Positions 34,961 to 47,196 of a stretch of DNA of 64,000 nt are shown piece after piece. Every line of letters begins with the position of its first letter. The first letter of the stretch is position 1. This DNA comes from Ectobius pallidus (taxonomy: Eukaryota > Arthropoda > Insecta > Blattodea > Ectobiidae): positions 150,007,265 through 150,071,264 of the forward strand of contig CAXKWD010000005.1 in NCBI GenBank assembly GCA_964059195.1, in the 5' to 3' direction. The position numbers were made by a program, and so were the translations under genes. The notes under the pieces are model-generated. The model did not search any database. It saw only the letters and a program-made list of their open reading frames with translations, and had not been told where the DNA came from.

Positions 34961-36375
34961 ACAAGCCGGGTTTAAAACGTACAATCACATTAAAACGTAT
35001 ACACACCCTAATGAATTAATTAATGCCTCTATGATTACTTGCTTGTATTGCATGCCTACTTATATAGCAATATCATGGGCTTGAGCCAACAGGCTTTGTG
35101 AAATTATCCCCTATCAGTTGAAACACATTCTTATCTGTTCTGAAACGTGCAATTTTTCGAATAAATAGACATTAGTATTTGTGAAATAATAATGGATATT
35201 AGATATTTAATAGGCTATTTAATTCATAATTATTTAATAATCGTTGAACATCGAGGTTATAGTCACGAGTCAGGTTATGTGTATATAGGCCTATCAGTAG
35301 GCCATGTTCATGTAACAATTGATATTCCGTTTTTGCCTATTGTTGATGAGTTTAAGGCGTGTGTTAATTTCAACTGATATGACATTTTTAACGAATATGT
35401 TACAGAAAGAAATAGTGGCTATAGATCATATTAAGTAAATATCCTATTGCATATGCATTCACGCCAGGGGAAACCATGAAAAACCCAAGTCAAACTGATA
35501 TGAGCGATTTCTTCGTATAGGCCTATTCTTGGTTGTTGTTATGTTGTTATGTTCATTTAATAATCATATGCAAATATTTTTAAAAGTAAGAATGTTTTCC
35601 CTGTGACTGATAGGTCTACCAAAGCTGATATCAATATAAAGGCAAACAGATTTTATAGCACTAGTGCAATAATGTGGAACTTTTACTTCGTGTGTCTTGA
35701 GTCAAATGTTCTAGATATAATTCAAGCTGTCTAAAAATATAGTATGATATACATGGTAAAGTGACGTATTTTCCTCGTAGGATTGCTTGCTTTACCCTAA
35801 CGGACTCATTTCGAAAACATAATAAGGCCTAGTCGCAAAATAAAATCCCTTTTTTACCACTAGTATCATAAATAACTATTAAGTAATTTTTTGCTGGTGG
35901 TTTTCATGATTCAGAAGAAATCTATTACAGTTCCAACAGAATCATCTTATAGGGCTCATTGTAGACCAGTGCTTTGTCAATTGTTTCAACTATAGGAAAT
36001 TCATATAGCCGTATTTTTATGTTATTAATTTTTATCAGCGAAAAGAATCAAGTTAGTCAAATAATTATGATACTAGGTATAAGCAAATATTAATAATTTA
36101 ACATTTTGCAAGCAAACAAAAATTCAAAATAGTTACGATACTTAATTGTTGGCCTCAAATTGTTTAGTAAGCTACATAATAATTTAAGTTACAAACACTT
36201 ATACAGATACAAAATCTATAAATGGCCCATCAACAATCCTTTACACGGAATCAATGAGTTTTTACATGTGGATATAGACTTTAAATTATCAATGCATTCT
36301 GTTCTTACTTTTGAAATATAAATATATATGAATATCATTATATCAGAAGACAGTGAGGGTAATTTTGATAGCTCC
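34961..36375. other. No gene recognised
   Basis: AT-rich, with two TAGGCCTA octamers. A 61-codon frame at 35192-35377 spans one of them and has no domain. Confidence 0.4.
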
Positions 36376-36445
36376 TCAAGAACAGAACTGAAGATGGGCA
36401 TCAAATACCCCGAAATGCATATGCTAAATGACTGACACATCTGGA
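36376..36445 (+). repeat. Dispersed repeat with covarying stem-loop, copy 2
   Basis: GAACTGAAGATGGGCATCAA, ATACCCCGAAATGCATATG and GACACATCTGGAGCCC correspond position by position to 8352-8420. The stem is degenerate here (GGG..AT/AT..CCC). Confidence 0.6.
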
Positions 36446-36905
36446 GCCCAAACAGAAGAACTAAATATTACTTTTCATACTGTGACATCATTGTTTTAAC
36501 GTGTTTTATTTTGTGTGTGTTTGTGTTTTATTTTATGAAGGCTCAAGTTGTGATGTAGACCCATATAAGTTTTAAGTTAAAGATATCAACATAAATATTG
36601 AGTTTTTTTAGTGTAAATGTATATAAACAAAAATTGCTATTATAAAAAAATATTTTTTAATCGCTTTAGGAAACAATTCTAAAATATTATATGTAGGGTG
36701 TAATAATTTATCTTCATGCTCTTACAGAATAAAATTGGCAAATAAATAAGTAAATAAACTTGATACTAACATATGCCAAATTTTGGAATCTTTATTGAAG
36801 TTGGGTTTAATTATTCATATTCATTCACAAAATTTCCAGGCTTACTTAAAAGAACTTCACCTTTATTGCAATTTTTATTTGTCAGTACGAGAAATTATTA
36901 TTAAG

Positions 36906-36907
<2 letters not shown>

Positions 36908-36940
<33 letters not shown>
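36908..36940. repeat. (ATT)n microsatellite
   Basis: About eleven ATT units. The poly-Ile stretch of the frame at 36783-36995 is its translation. Confidence 0.9.
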
Positions 36941-36941
<1 letters not shown>

Positions 36942-36942
36942 C

Positions 36943-39119
36943 TATTATTGGACTCTCTAATGCAAAACTTAATTACTGTACTCCAGTTTGGATAACATGT
37001 ATTATGCTACGAAAACTTTTTTATAAATAAAATATTAATTATAATTTTTAAATTGTAACAACATATTGCAAGGCCTAAAGAACATTTATAAGCCTACATG
37101 AAATATGAATTCATAGGCTATTTGTGTTTAAAATCCAAAAACTTTCAGCAAAATGTAAACAACCACAAAAAATATGATTGAATGGTACAAAGTGAAAAAA
37201 GGAATGAACGTGAAATACCTTTTCATTCGGAAGGGTAAATTATTAACCATAGTAAAGAAAAGACAGGTTATTTTAGAGTATTCTAAAGAGTCACTTTAAG
37301 GCTGACTTTAGATATATTATATCACTTTATTCTAAACATAAATGTCAAATCTTCTACGAGATGTAATTTTAATTTCTTAGAAACAATCGTTATATATATA
37401 TTACTAGCATATTTATTTTTACCTCATACGCTGCAATGTTTTGTTAATTCTTGAAGATAAAAAAACAATAAAATGAAACAACAAATAGGCTACTGTCTTA
37501 TAAATATGTTTAAATTAGCTTTTACTACTACATCCTTTCTTTTAAAAAAAGTAGGCCTATTGACAATTACTGGTAAGGTAATTTAACCTTTGGTATACTT
37601 TAATGATCACAGAAGGAAATAACAATTTGGGGACAGATTGGATTAAAGATGAGAAATTTGGTTATTTATTAAAATTTATTTTAAATATCGTGAAGAATTA
37701 ATGATTTAAATCCGAGTAAATAAATATTTTATACTTCTGAGTTGGGAAGTTTTAAATTAGATTCTTTACGCATATTTTTTATCAATATTATAACTTTTCA
37801 TTTAATAACGTGTCTAGTATCTTTTTTTCCAAAATTATAGGCTTCAAAATATCTTTAAAAAATATGACTCTGGCGTTATTATCTAAGTGTTTTGTGAATT
37901 CCAGAAAGGAGACAATGCCAAATTATATATAAAAGAAATAACTTTTGTATGAAACCACCAGAAGATGAAATTTAGGATATAGTGTTCTATGTATAGGCTA
38001 TTTTTGCAATAGCTAAAAGGTAATGGGTTTTCGTACAAATTTGACCGATCACAACTATAAGAAAATTGTTGTAACACGTCCAGTAAATCGAGTGCTTGTA
38101 AAATATTACTTGACCCACCAAAAAAAAAAATTCCCTTGACGTAATTTACGTGGAGTAATTAAATTATGTTAAAACCGTAGATAGGAACAGTTAAGAGGTT
38201 ATGATAACTTATAAATTTAAAGCACGGCACTCAAGGTAGGTCCATAAGCAGTGTTAGCCACAGAAATATTTCAATATTAGTTTAAATAAGTGCACATATT
38301 TAACATACCTGATATACCACATGCCCACCAATTCTCCAGTCCATATTTGATCAACAAGAGTCACAGAACAGGGACTTGCGCGAAACACGAGAGGAAAAAT
38401 ACATCATAATAAGTTCAACGAAAATCTACAAAATAAGAAAAAATAACGTTTACCATTTAAATGTTGAACTTGATGACAAATTTTCTCTGAATTTACTGTG
38501 CGGGCGATACAGGTGTATTATTAACTCCTCCACAGGTACTAGAACCACAAGTTAATCATGTTAAACTTCCAGAGTTAATTATTTCTCGGTAACACCATAA
38601 CTTTGCAATTTTGATATCGTTACTTCAGTCCTTTTTTATGATACAGAAAGCTGTCACAGTTCTTACCGGTACTGGAATATCGGATAACGAAGTATGTCAT
38701 TCACTAAGATTGTAATTCTAGTGATATCACTTCACCAGCGAAAAAAATGCAAAATTTGGCACTAAAAAGTATCCTTGTGGCAAGGTCTCCTATTAAATAT
38801 GCTGTATGTAGGATGATCACACCGGTACGCACTTGATTTATCGACCGTTTAGTCACAATCGATCACAGAATCAACAGGTGTCCCTTCGGCTGCTGTTTTT
38901 TAACTTAATTTGTCGCCACTAGTATTTTAACACTGCATTAATCTTCTATCTATCACCAAACAATATTCTTAAATACAAAGCCTGAAGAAATATTTTTTTA
39001 TCACTGTTTCATATCAGACATCTATGGGGGAACCAAAAAGATGGCGAAGAAAAAAAATCAACTCACATAATCCAGCTAAAGGCACTTTTAAAATGTATGT
39101 ATGTTTATTCTTCTAGTGA
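36943..39119. other. No gene recognised
   Basis: AT-rich to about 38.6 kb, then gradually less so towards the candidate promoter. At 39040 the string AAAGATGGCGAAG occurs; it resembles the AAGATGGCG core-promoter word known from other animals, but may be chance. Confidence 0.35.
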
Positions 39120-39530
39120 TTTTTGCACAAACACGTTTGCCGGTGGACTATCTCTTCAACACTAGTGAGTCAATGCTGTTTCTTTCAGCCGATGACATAA
39201 GCAAGCCCTATAGCGATTTTTTCACTCTCCTGTGGTGGTAGTAGGGCTTGACCGAATCGGGCGGGAAGGATCTTACCGGTGCTTGTCTATGGTCTTAAGA
39301 GTCATTAACAACTGAAAAGTTTTCGTTAGTTTGTAACGCTCTCGGCGTATACGAGAGAAAACCCTCCCTAGAGCTTCCTATAGCCTGGAAACCATAATTG
39401 CTTCACTGCTATTGGCTGACAAGGATTTCAGAAGGTGCTTCGAGATTGGTTCGTTGCTATAATAAGCTAATCGTTTAGGTGTGGACCAAGGTGGGATTCT
39501 TCCCCTGAAGTTGGTGAGTATTATTCTTGA
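39120..39530 (+). promoter_or_regulatory. Candidate CpG-rich promoter and 5' exon
   Basis: This block is less AT-rich than its surroundings. Between 39121 and 39360 I count about 13 CpGs, close to or above random expectation. Inverted CCAAT boxes (ATTGG) occur at about 39411 and 39446. A good splice-donor consensus, GAAGTTG|GTGAGT, lies at 39507-39519. The combination fits the start of a gene whose first exon is non-coding or very short, reading to the right. No downstream coding exon could be identified, and chance is possible. Confidence 0.3.
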
Positions 39531-40329
39531 AGAAAACATAGGATTAATTGGTCAGTTTTTGGTATAGACGCTAGTTCACGTGTTTTCTTTCTTCCAGAAC
39601 TGACTTATCGTCACGGAATAGGCGAGGTGTTTGGAGCAAGACAGACCTAATGTACAAGTGTCATTCGACATCAGGCGATTGTTACTTTAATTGTGCTTTT
39701 AGATGAGGGTGTGTTATAATAACAAGATTAGAGTTTTAGAAAAGGGTATAGATCTATGTAACCAAGAAAAACTATTAAATTGTCTCCCCTAATAAAAAAC
39801 TGTAATTCTGTGATAACTTTAAAGATTACTTTGCAGAAAACCCTTTCAAAATATAATGTTTTCGTTACGAAATTAAAATAATTTTATCCGGATAAGAGAG
39901 AATTAAAAAACTGATAAATTTAATATGTTACGAAAATGAGTTTAAAAAAATACTTGTACTTTCTACACATGCTGCAATAGCAATTTCACAGGCTAGGGTA
40001 GATGTTAACATCAATATAAGTATTACATCATCATAATCATAATTTGAAATTAATTATTATTCTGTGATAACTTTAGTAACTAACTTTGCAGGAAACATTA
40101 ACATCCTTTCTAAATAAAATATATACCAGAGGCAAAATTAGAGTTAATTTGTCAGGATAAGAGAGAAGTACAAAATAGAAAAAAGTTGATGAAATTCATT
40201 AGCCTATATTATGAAAATAAGATGTAAAAACTTATAGGCTAAACTCCTCCTTTCTACACGTACTGCTAGGCCTTTAAAATTTTTCTTCCATTAAGCACAT
40301 ACCTCTAGTAACTGAAAATAAATAATACT
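39531..40329. other. No gene recognised
   Basis: If the donor at 39514 is real, this would be first-intron sequence. Two similar stretches near 39800 (CTGTGATAACTTTAAAGATT) and 40060 (CTGTGATAACTTTAGTAACT), each followed by ACTTTGCAG, look like a diverged ~260-bp duplication. Confidence 0.4.
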
Positions 40330-40565
40330 TAGATGGATATACGGTATATGCATTCATGAGTCACATATTATTGCCTCTGTTGGTCATTACATGAGAATAC
40401 TAAGGGCAATCAGTCATAGGAGAGAGGTTCCATCTGGCGCTGTGAAATGAACTCTGGCTTAGCTCAGTTGGTGGAGCAGTGGCACGGATAGGCAAAGGTG
40501 CTGGGATCAAATCCCAGTGTCAGAGGAATTTTTCTCCTATAATATTCTAAATAATACTTATACAT
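40330..40565 (+). mobile_element. tRNA-core repeat, copy A, with inverted tail upstream
   Basis: The core ACTCTGGCTTAGCTCAGTTG and GGGATCAAATCCCAG has a perfect box A (TAGCTCAGTTGG) and a box B with two changes. CTCTGGC and GTCAGAG can pair as an acceptor stem, but no anticodon stem forms, so this is tRNA-derived and not a working tRNA gene. Before it lies GGCAATCAGTCATAGGAGAG, shared with the other two copies. Unlike them, the stretch 40347-40395 is the family's 3' tail in reverse orientation (TGCATTCATGA, CTCTGTTGGTCATTACATGA). Other copies are at 46848 and 62705. Confidence 0.7.
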
Positions 40566-41639
40566 AGCCTAGGATTCGAGAGTTCAGCAGTCATCTTAAC
40601 AAAATTATCAAGTAGACCCAAAACATCATTCCAGTATACTTCGTAGCTTATGCAATCATAAAAGTAATATACCTGAGCATAGACGCCTACTTCGGGGTGG
40701 GATCAGGGTACTTTCTGACTCCCTTAATATTTACCTTGCATCACATTTAAGTCCTATGTATAACTTATTATCAATCCAATTCTTACCTCTTTTTACCTTA
40801 AAGTCGGGTAGAACCCACAAATTCGGGAACAGTAAACCAGTGTCTAACCAACCCACGCTCGCTTTTAAAACAGTAACTAGATCTAACTCTGAACACATTT
40901 TCTACTTAACCAAATTTCTTCTGCAAAGGGATAACAAAAACATTCAATATAAGTAGGCCTCCTAAGCCAAAGTACAAATTAACATTTACTTGGTACAATG
41001 GTTTATCTAATTCAGAAGCCAAAGTTAGATCCTCTCTCCTCGGACAATTTATTGAGGACAATTGAATAAAGAAAATGTCACAGAGTTCGAACGATAAATG
41101 TAGTGTAGCGTGTAGTGGATGGGAGCTCCTAACTTTCGAGGATCTCGGAACTAAAATACTGTACAACAATAACCAATACTAATAACAATAATAATAAAGT
41201 AAATTCAGGAATATATTTTTTAACAAATTATATTCGAATTATGTCATATTGTAGAATATTTTCAAACGTATGCAAATTTTTACTTTTACTTGCAAATTTG
41301 CATTATTACTTTTACGTAATTTGAATTTAATATTTTTTAATTTTCAATTTTTTTAAACCCAAAAAAATTCACTTTTTTCGTTTGAACTTTTTACAGAAAT
41401 CTTTCATAGAAATTATTTTAGATTTTATAAAAAATGGATCTTAATAAATCACAGCAAAAACTGAACTCCTGTCAGTGTACAATATAAACAATTGTCAAGT
41501 AGCAGTGAAAAGATTAATATTAAATTTTACATTTATATCAGCTATAGGAAAAAAAAGAAACTTGACTTAATGTATTATATTCTTACTTCCTCTGCCCGTA
41601 CCATAGGTACTAAAGGTAGATGGAAGGACCGGTACAGTT
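40566..41639. other. No gene recognised
   Basis: AT-rich, especially after 41200. Overlapping short frames on both strands at 40756-41169 show no domain. Confidence 0.4.
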
Positions 41640-42300
41640 TTCGACCCCCAAATTCGAAGTTGAGTTTTTAACATAAATAGGCCTATAAATTTAGAGGTCC
41701 CCTGAATCCAAAAATACTACTTTCGGAAACATGTCTCTGTGTGTATGTCTCAGTGTGCCTGTGAGGATGTCTGTGAACAGTCCAGCTCCAGAACGAAAAA
41801 TCGTATGAAAACACAATTTTATATTTAGGTGAGGTACTTTCTGAAGTTGTGACCCGAATATTGGCTACAAGTTTATCTTATTTTAAAGGGGACTTTACAT
41901 GAAGAAATTTTCGGTTTTTGCTCGAAAACGGCTCAAACGATTTAATTTAAATTTTGCACTTGGGTTGTTATACTAAGAGCTAAAACTTTTATTTGAAACA
42001 TTTTTTCGAAAAAATTATCTGAAGGGTAGTTATAAGCCACCCACTCTGAATACTCAGTCTTTGCAATACAGCCTCTTGTAACGGAAAATCGGACGAAAAC
42101 AAAATTTTGTATTTGTGTTAGGTACCTTTGGGGATGTAAGACGAAGATTGGCGACGGCTTTCTCGTATTTTTAAGGGGATTTTACATTTTTAAAAATTTC
42201 GTTTGTCGCGATTTTCTCGAAAATGGCTCCGTACTAAGAGGCTAACTTTTTTTGGCAGAGGAAGTTATCTGAATTTCATATCAAATTTTTACTAAGAAAT
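41640..42300 (+). repeat. Dispersed-type repeat with internal ~290-bp duplication
   Basis: Two diverged direct copies: ACGAAAAATCGTATGAAAAC at 41793 and ACGGAAAATCGGACGAAAAC at 42078. Each is followed by AATTTT(A/G)TATTT, AGGTAC, a (C/G)GA(A/G)ATTGGC string, TTTTAA(A)GGGGA(C/T)TTTACAT and AAATTTCG. Both halves then carry TCGAAAA(C/T)GGCTC. I cannot name the family and saw no other copy here. Confidence 0.55.
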
Positions 42301-43065
42301 TAGATAGGCCTATTCGGCGAAGAATTAAAGAAAGGTTTACTCGATAATTTTCCGGTTTTTAGCAAATTACTTCAGATTAACAGGTTCATATTCCTTGGTG
42401 AGAGTAGTACATTTAACCCTACTTACCATTACAGTAAACAAATGTCTTCCTCCTACAGCTGAAGAAGACGTGTGCTAATTATGACGCTCAAGTGAACTAG
42501 GAATATCCTACATGGCCAAGTACACTGAAAATACCTGAAGCAACGTTCCAAGTGACAAGTAGGTTGTTAAATATTAAAAAGCAATTATTTGAATAATAAA
42601 TAAACATGGTTCTTTATTAGCTTGACTGCACCTGCTAATAGCTAAACGAATTCCACAAGGGTGTTTTAAATTAACAGCAACACGAATTTCCGTGTGAAAT
42701 TAATAATAAAAAATGAATTTAACATTTTTGCGAGATTGTATCTACATAGTTTACAACTTAAGGGGGACAGATGACAAATGTTCATTTAACATATGTCTTC
42801 TCTTAATAAAAAAATGAATACCATGGTCGTATCAAATTATTCTTCATTTTCTATCACGATTTAAGATTAGAGGATGAAAAATGTTACAGAATTTTATTCG
42901 TAGAAACACGAGGTAAACCATTTTTTAAAGTAAATCATTAGAAACAATGCACAACTGCCATGTTATCTGAAGGCATATTATTTGTTACAACTTCTTTTTT
43001 GGCATCAGTTGTTATTTTACTAGCAATTTAGTACTTTTAAAAATTGTAAAATAATAATATTAATG
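42301..43065. other. No gene recognised
   Basis: AT-rich sequence with one TAGGCCTA octamer. Confidence 0.4.
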
Positions 43066-43544
43066 ATTATGATTAGGGGCGGATTTCTATGACCTAAAAA
43101 ATAGGATATATGCATGCATTTATGACCTAAAAACATAAAAATATGACCAATAAAATTTATAGTATGACTTTACCACTTACACATTGTGTATATTTTTAAA
43201 AGTTTCATTACAATACATTTTATTAAAATATAGTGTTCATTATTTAAAGTATCTGTAAATTCTCAAAAAGTGTCATAATCCAAAATTTACTAAAATATGA
43301 CATGAAACTTGAAAATTTCTTTAATATGCACACAAATATGCCAAAAATATGACCTAAATATTAATATTCATACTAAATATGCTAAAATAGTTGAAAATGT
43401 CCTAAATATGCAGTTATATGCACAATAAAAGCCGTTCCATTTTCACCAGAATGCTTGGAATCGGGTTTAAATTAGTCGGAAACCTGAAATAATGCAAAGG
43501 GGAAAAATATGACATGTCATAGAAATCCGCCCCCTAATTATGAT
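43066..43544. mobile_element. hAT-type MITE with perfect 8-bp TSD
   Basis: The element at 43074-43536 starts TAGGGGCGGATTTCTATGAC and ends with the complement, GTCATAGAAATCCGCCCCCTA. The inverted repeats cover 20 bases apart from one extra C/G. Identical 8-mers, ATTATGAT, flank it (43066-43073 and 43537-43544). The 463-bp interior is non-coding and full of TATGACC(T)AAAA and ATATGC words, perhaps transposase-binding sites. A diverged relative lies at about 58800-58915 on the minus strand. Confidence 0.85.
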
Positions 43545-45060
43545 TAATATACTAATTTTTCCACGATGTGGCGTAAAGGGATACATTCGCTCCTCTCACG
43601 CTATAGTAATTTATTGGCATTTTAATCACCGGTGTTTCAAAGGCCCAATTCATGCACTAATAGCAACGTAGGCCTATACATTGTGCCCACTTGTAGGAAA
43701 AAATCCTTAATCACGTTTAATTTAATTAAGTAACCACTTCTCAGATTAATGTAATTTTCCTTGCGCGTTTGATTGCTCTCATTTTCAATGGAATTCCCCT
43801 TAACAATATCATTACACATTAAGGAGTGTATTGAAACATTTATCGCAGCATGTAAATGATCATCAGACAAGTGCTTCTAGCATAGCCTATGGTATTCAAT
43901 ACACTGTTTTACAAAGAGAAGCCGCAGACAGAAAAAGTATGTTGTAACTTGCATAGCGGAACATCAGGTGTAAATAAAGACCAAAGATGAAAATCAAAGA
44001 TTTGGGACATTCTTCCATTCATACCCTCCATGTACAGTTAGCTTGACCCCATATCAGCATCCCTATCCCTTTCACATCACAAATATACGCCTGGGGAAAG
44101 CCTACTACTTGTCAATGGCCTAATTTATAGCAAAACGATGGACAAATTGTACAGATTATAGGATACGAAGAATGAAAGATAGAACTTTTGACATAGTCCC
44201 AGTTAAGGCATCTCCATACCGCGGTATGCAGATTTGCATGGACTCTGCGATGATTTTCTTTTCTTCCGAAACAGAATGACCAACTATGCTTCTTGTACCT
44301 TGCGTATAATTAAGGTAAGTGACATGTAGAGCTAGGTTAGTGGCAATTAGGTTAGGAACAGTGATATATGATGTTAGTGACACGTTTAGTGGTAGTTAGG
44401 TTCGGAACAGTGATATTAGTTTAACAGGGGCATACCGAATTGCTTGCAATTCTTTATGTATCATATTTATTCTCCCGTGTGTATTATTCTGTTGGTCACT
44501 CTTTTACCTTGTTTTCTAGCTACGTGATGTCACATAATCAACCTTCAATCACGAGTTTCTTGTAGGTTTTGTGGAGTAAATATAGCGATATCCAGCCAGT
44601 CGTGATATAAAAGGTAGTGTACCTCTTAGGACTAAATAACTAATTAAGACTACATCTCATCTCAACAGAACATGTGTAAGTTCAGGTTTTTTATGAAGAA
44701 ATTTTCGTTTTAAAGTGTTACCGAATTTTCGAAATCCAGAATATCTGTACTTACTGGACAGAATCGAAGTGAACATCCTCGTCCAATGCAACCACAAACG
44801 TACCTGCAACAAACAGAAAATTACATTTTAAGTATTCATTAAGTTTTCACATCAAAACATGTTCAGGCATGTGCGTGCAAAATAACTATAATTGCCTTGA
44901 ATCTGAAGCAAAAAACCAAGCAGAAGAAGATGAAGGAAAAGAAAATTCAGTAGAAGTCGACGATGACAATGTTGATAAATATGATGAACACGATGCTAAA
45001 TTATTATTATAATAACGGTGATGACAGAATGTTCAATGGCACAATGCTTGTAAGATGTAA
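43545..45060. other. No gene recognised
   Basis: Mixed-composition DNA. Frames at 43637-43870 and 44156-44383 (minus strand) have no domain. GAACAGTGATAT with TTAG-rich flanks recurs at about 44346 and 44404 as a short (~58-bp) duplication. A small AT-repeat block begins near 45003. Confidence 0.4.
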
Positions 45061-45415
45061 GAACTATTTATTTATTTATTTATTTATTGTACTAAGAATA
45101 TTACAGGCTAATGCCCAATTACAATATTCTCGCTTACAGTAATACACCAGATTAAAAAATTCAAGTGATATTCAAAATAATTAAGCTAATGCTACAACAA
45201 TAAGAAAAAAAACACACAGAAAAGAAAAACAGAAAGACAAACAATATGACAATATTACACAAGGGAACATAATATGAAAAAACAAATAACAATATAAATA
45301 ATAATAATATAATATAATATAATAACTATATAGTCCGTGGCTCGACACCCCTGAAGGGACATGGCCTACCATCCGACCGCTGCGTCATCTACCATTACCG
45401 AAAGGAGTAATAAGG
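45061..45415 (-). mobile_element. LINE-like 3' UTR and tail, minus strand
   Basis: On the minus strand this runs from GGTAATGGTAGATGACGCAG through CGGTCGGATGG and TCCCTTCAGGGG, then T-rich DNA, to the GAATATTGTAATTGGGCAT block and an (AATA)n tail (the + strand TTTA array at 45066-45087). The last 90 bases match 28478-28557, and the first block matches 19229-19260. I recall the ACG(C)AGCGGTCGGATGG region as a LINE 3' UTR in insects. The 63-codon minus-strand frame is not a protein domain. Confidence 0.55.
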
Positions 45416-45435
45416 TTAATTATAATTAGATATTC

Positions 45436-45456
45436 AATAATAATAATAATAATAAT
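45436..45456. repeat. (AAT)n microsatellite
   Basis: Seven AAT units followed by TGTGTATATATAT. Confidence 0.85.
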
Positions 45457-45459
45457 GTG

Positions 45460-46646
45460 TGTATATATATTTATATGAACTCAGATATTTTATTTTCTAA
45501 ATAAATTTGTAAACTTAAATGACGACACCCATTTTTAGCAGACCATTAACAGAACTTAACAAATGACTAATAAAAGTTAGTTTTGGACTAGGTAGTAACG
45601 GGGTTTTATGGGTCAACACTTAATAACTAGAGAACTTTTATATACAATAAAGCAACCATAAACGTCAGCTTAAGTAATGTTTCGGAACATAAATTATAGT
45701 TCAATATTACGACTTGACTAATTCCGAACAACATCGTAATGTTTTAATTATATAATTTGATTGTTTTTCTCCGATACCCTCGCTTTGAAATAAAATCCAT
45801 ATCCTACTCACACTATAGCAAACATGCAGTTTCGTTTTACTGTTGACGATTTGCATGTTTTAACTCAACTCCTTTCCGGTCAGGGGACAGGTTTTTCTTC
45901 CTAGGCATACAAACGCCGAAGTTATAACTATCTTAGGACTTTAGTCTAGTTGCATTGTCGTTTTTTATAATTAAAAGTACTGTAATAAAATACCTTCGTC
46001 GATTAACTTTTTACAGAGTTCCTTAATATGCCTGAGAGACCGTCAAAATCTACGCACACATAAGAGAACTCACAACCAAAAATACTACATTCTTCAAATT
46101 TCAGCAAATTTAATTTTAATGTTTGTCACAGGTTTGTCTCTTTCAATATTATAATAAGAGTTCATCTTTTTGAGATATTAAATTTCAAATATAAAACTAT
46201 TTTCGTGCTCAAATGCTCACTGCACATGAAAACGTAAGATTGGACTAACCCGTCTTGTTTCTCAAGGAAATTATAAACCCATGCCGGACACGTTGATTAG
46301 GCGCTTAATTGATTTATTGTATCTTATTATATAAATTTTACACGCACTTTATGTTTTCTCTTGAGTTATTTTCCGTTATTTTATTGCAGATAATAAAATG
46401 AAAAATAATTGTATCCTATAGGACACATTATACAATTAAGGGTTTTAAAAAACAAATACTGCATACCATTAGTCTACATTTCTCAAAGAGTATCTTTCAA
46501 AACCAGGCATTACTTCTGCAAATTTCCTTAAAAATTAAAAAAAAAACACTTACACAATTTCTGTTTTTGTAAAAAAGAATCTACAGTTATTAAAAACAAA
46601 AACAATAAAAAAAACTTTAGCTCAAAGATATTATTTTAACACTAAA
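45460..46646. other. No gene recognised
   Basis: AT-rich sequence with no supported feature. Confidence 0.4.
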
Positions 46647-46704
46647 AATAATGTCCAACAGAGACAATAATCTGTACTTCATGAATGCATATATCTATCT
46701 TGAA
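46647..46704 (+). repeat. tRNA-core repeat, isolated 3' tail
   Basis: AATAATGTCCAACAGAGACA, ATAATCTGTACTTCATGAAT and GCATATATCTA match the 3' tail of copies B and C. It lies about 150 bp upstream of copy B in the same orientation, so it is a severely 5'-truncated copy or part of a local duplication. Confidence 0.65.
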
Positions 46705-46847
46705 TGTTACTGTACAATAACAGTGGGAGCCCGGTCACAAAAAGCACTAATGTTAAACATTTGTAATTGACTTCTATCCATAACACCATAGTGGTGTTGA
46801 TGATAGCAATTAAGAATAATAATAATTAGTGTGCCTCTCATTACTGC

Positions 46848-47095
46848 ATATGACATAACATGTCTGTCAGTGAGGTAGATCATTAAGGGCAATCAGTCAC
46901 AGTAAGAGGTTCCATCTTGCGGTGTGAAGTGAATTCTGGTTTTAACTCAGTTGGTAGAGCATCGTTACGGACAGCCAAAGGTCCTGGGTTCAAATCACAG
47001 TGACAGAGGAATTTTTCTCCAATAATATTATCAAGTAATATGCAATAGAGACAATAATCTGTTGTTTCATGAATGCATATGCATATATCTACCAA
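46848..47095 (+). mobile_element. tRNA-core repeat, copy B
   Basis: Starts ATTACTGCATATGACATAAC, TGTCTGTCAGTGAGGTAGA. The core follows (TAACTCAGTTGGTAGAGC and CTGGGTTCAAATCAC), then GAGGAATTTTTCTCC and the tail with AGAGACAATAATCTG and ATGAATGCATAT. The tRNA-like part sits about 100 bp inside the element, unlike a standard SINE where it forms the 5' end. Box A is nearly intact; box B carries a terminal change. Confidence 0.7.
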
Positions 47096-47196
47096 AAATA
47101 ATGCCTATATCTCTTCAGGAAATTCTTAAAAACTCATGCTGAAAATAGTATAAAAACTCAATCGCATGGAACACTTTGAGCGATTAAAAATGTATA

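Noticed and set aside
40440..40530. Candidate functional tRNA gene
   Set aside because: Box A and an acceptor-like stem are present, but there is no anticodon stem. Two other copies share the flanks on both sides, so it belongs to a dispersed repeat.
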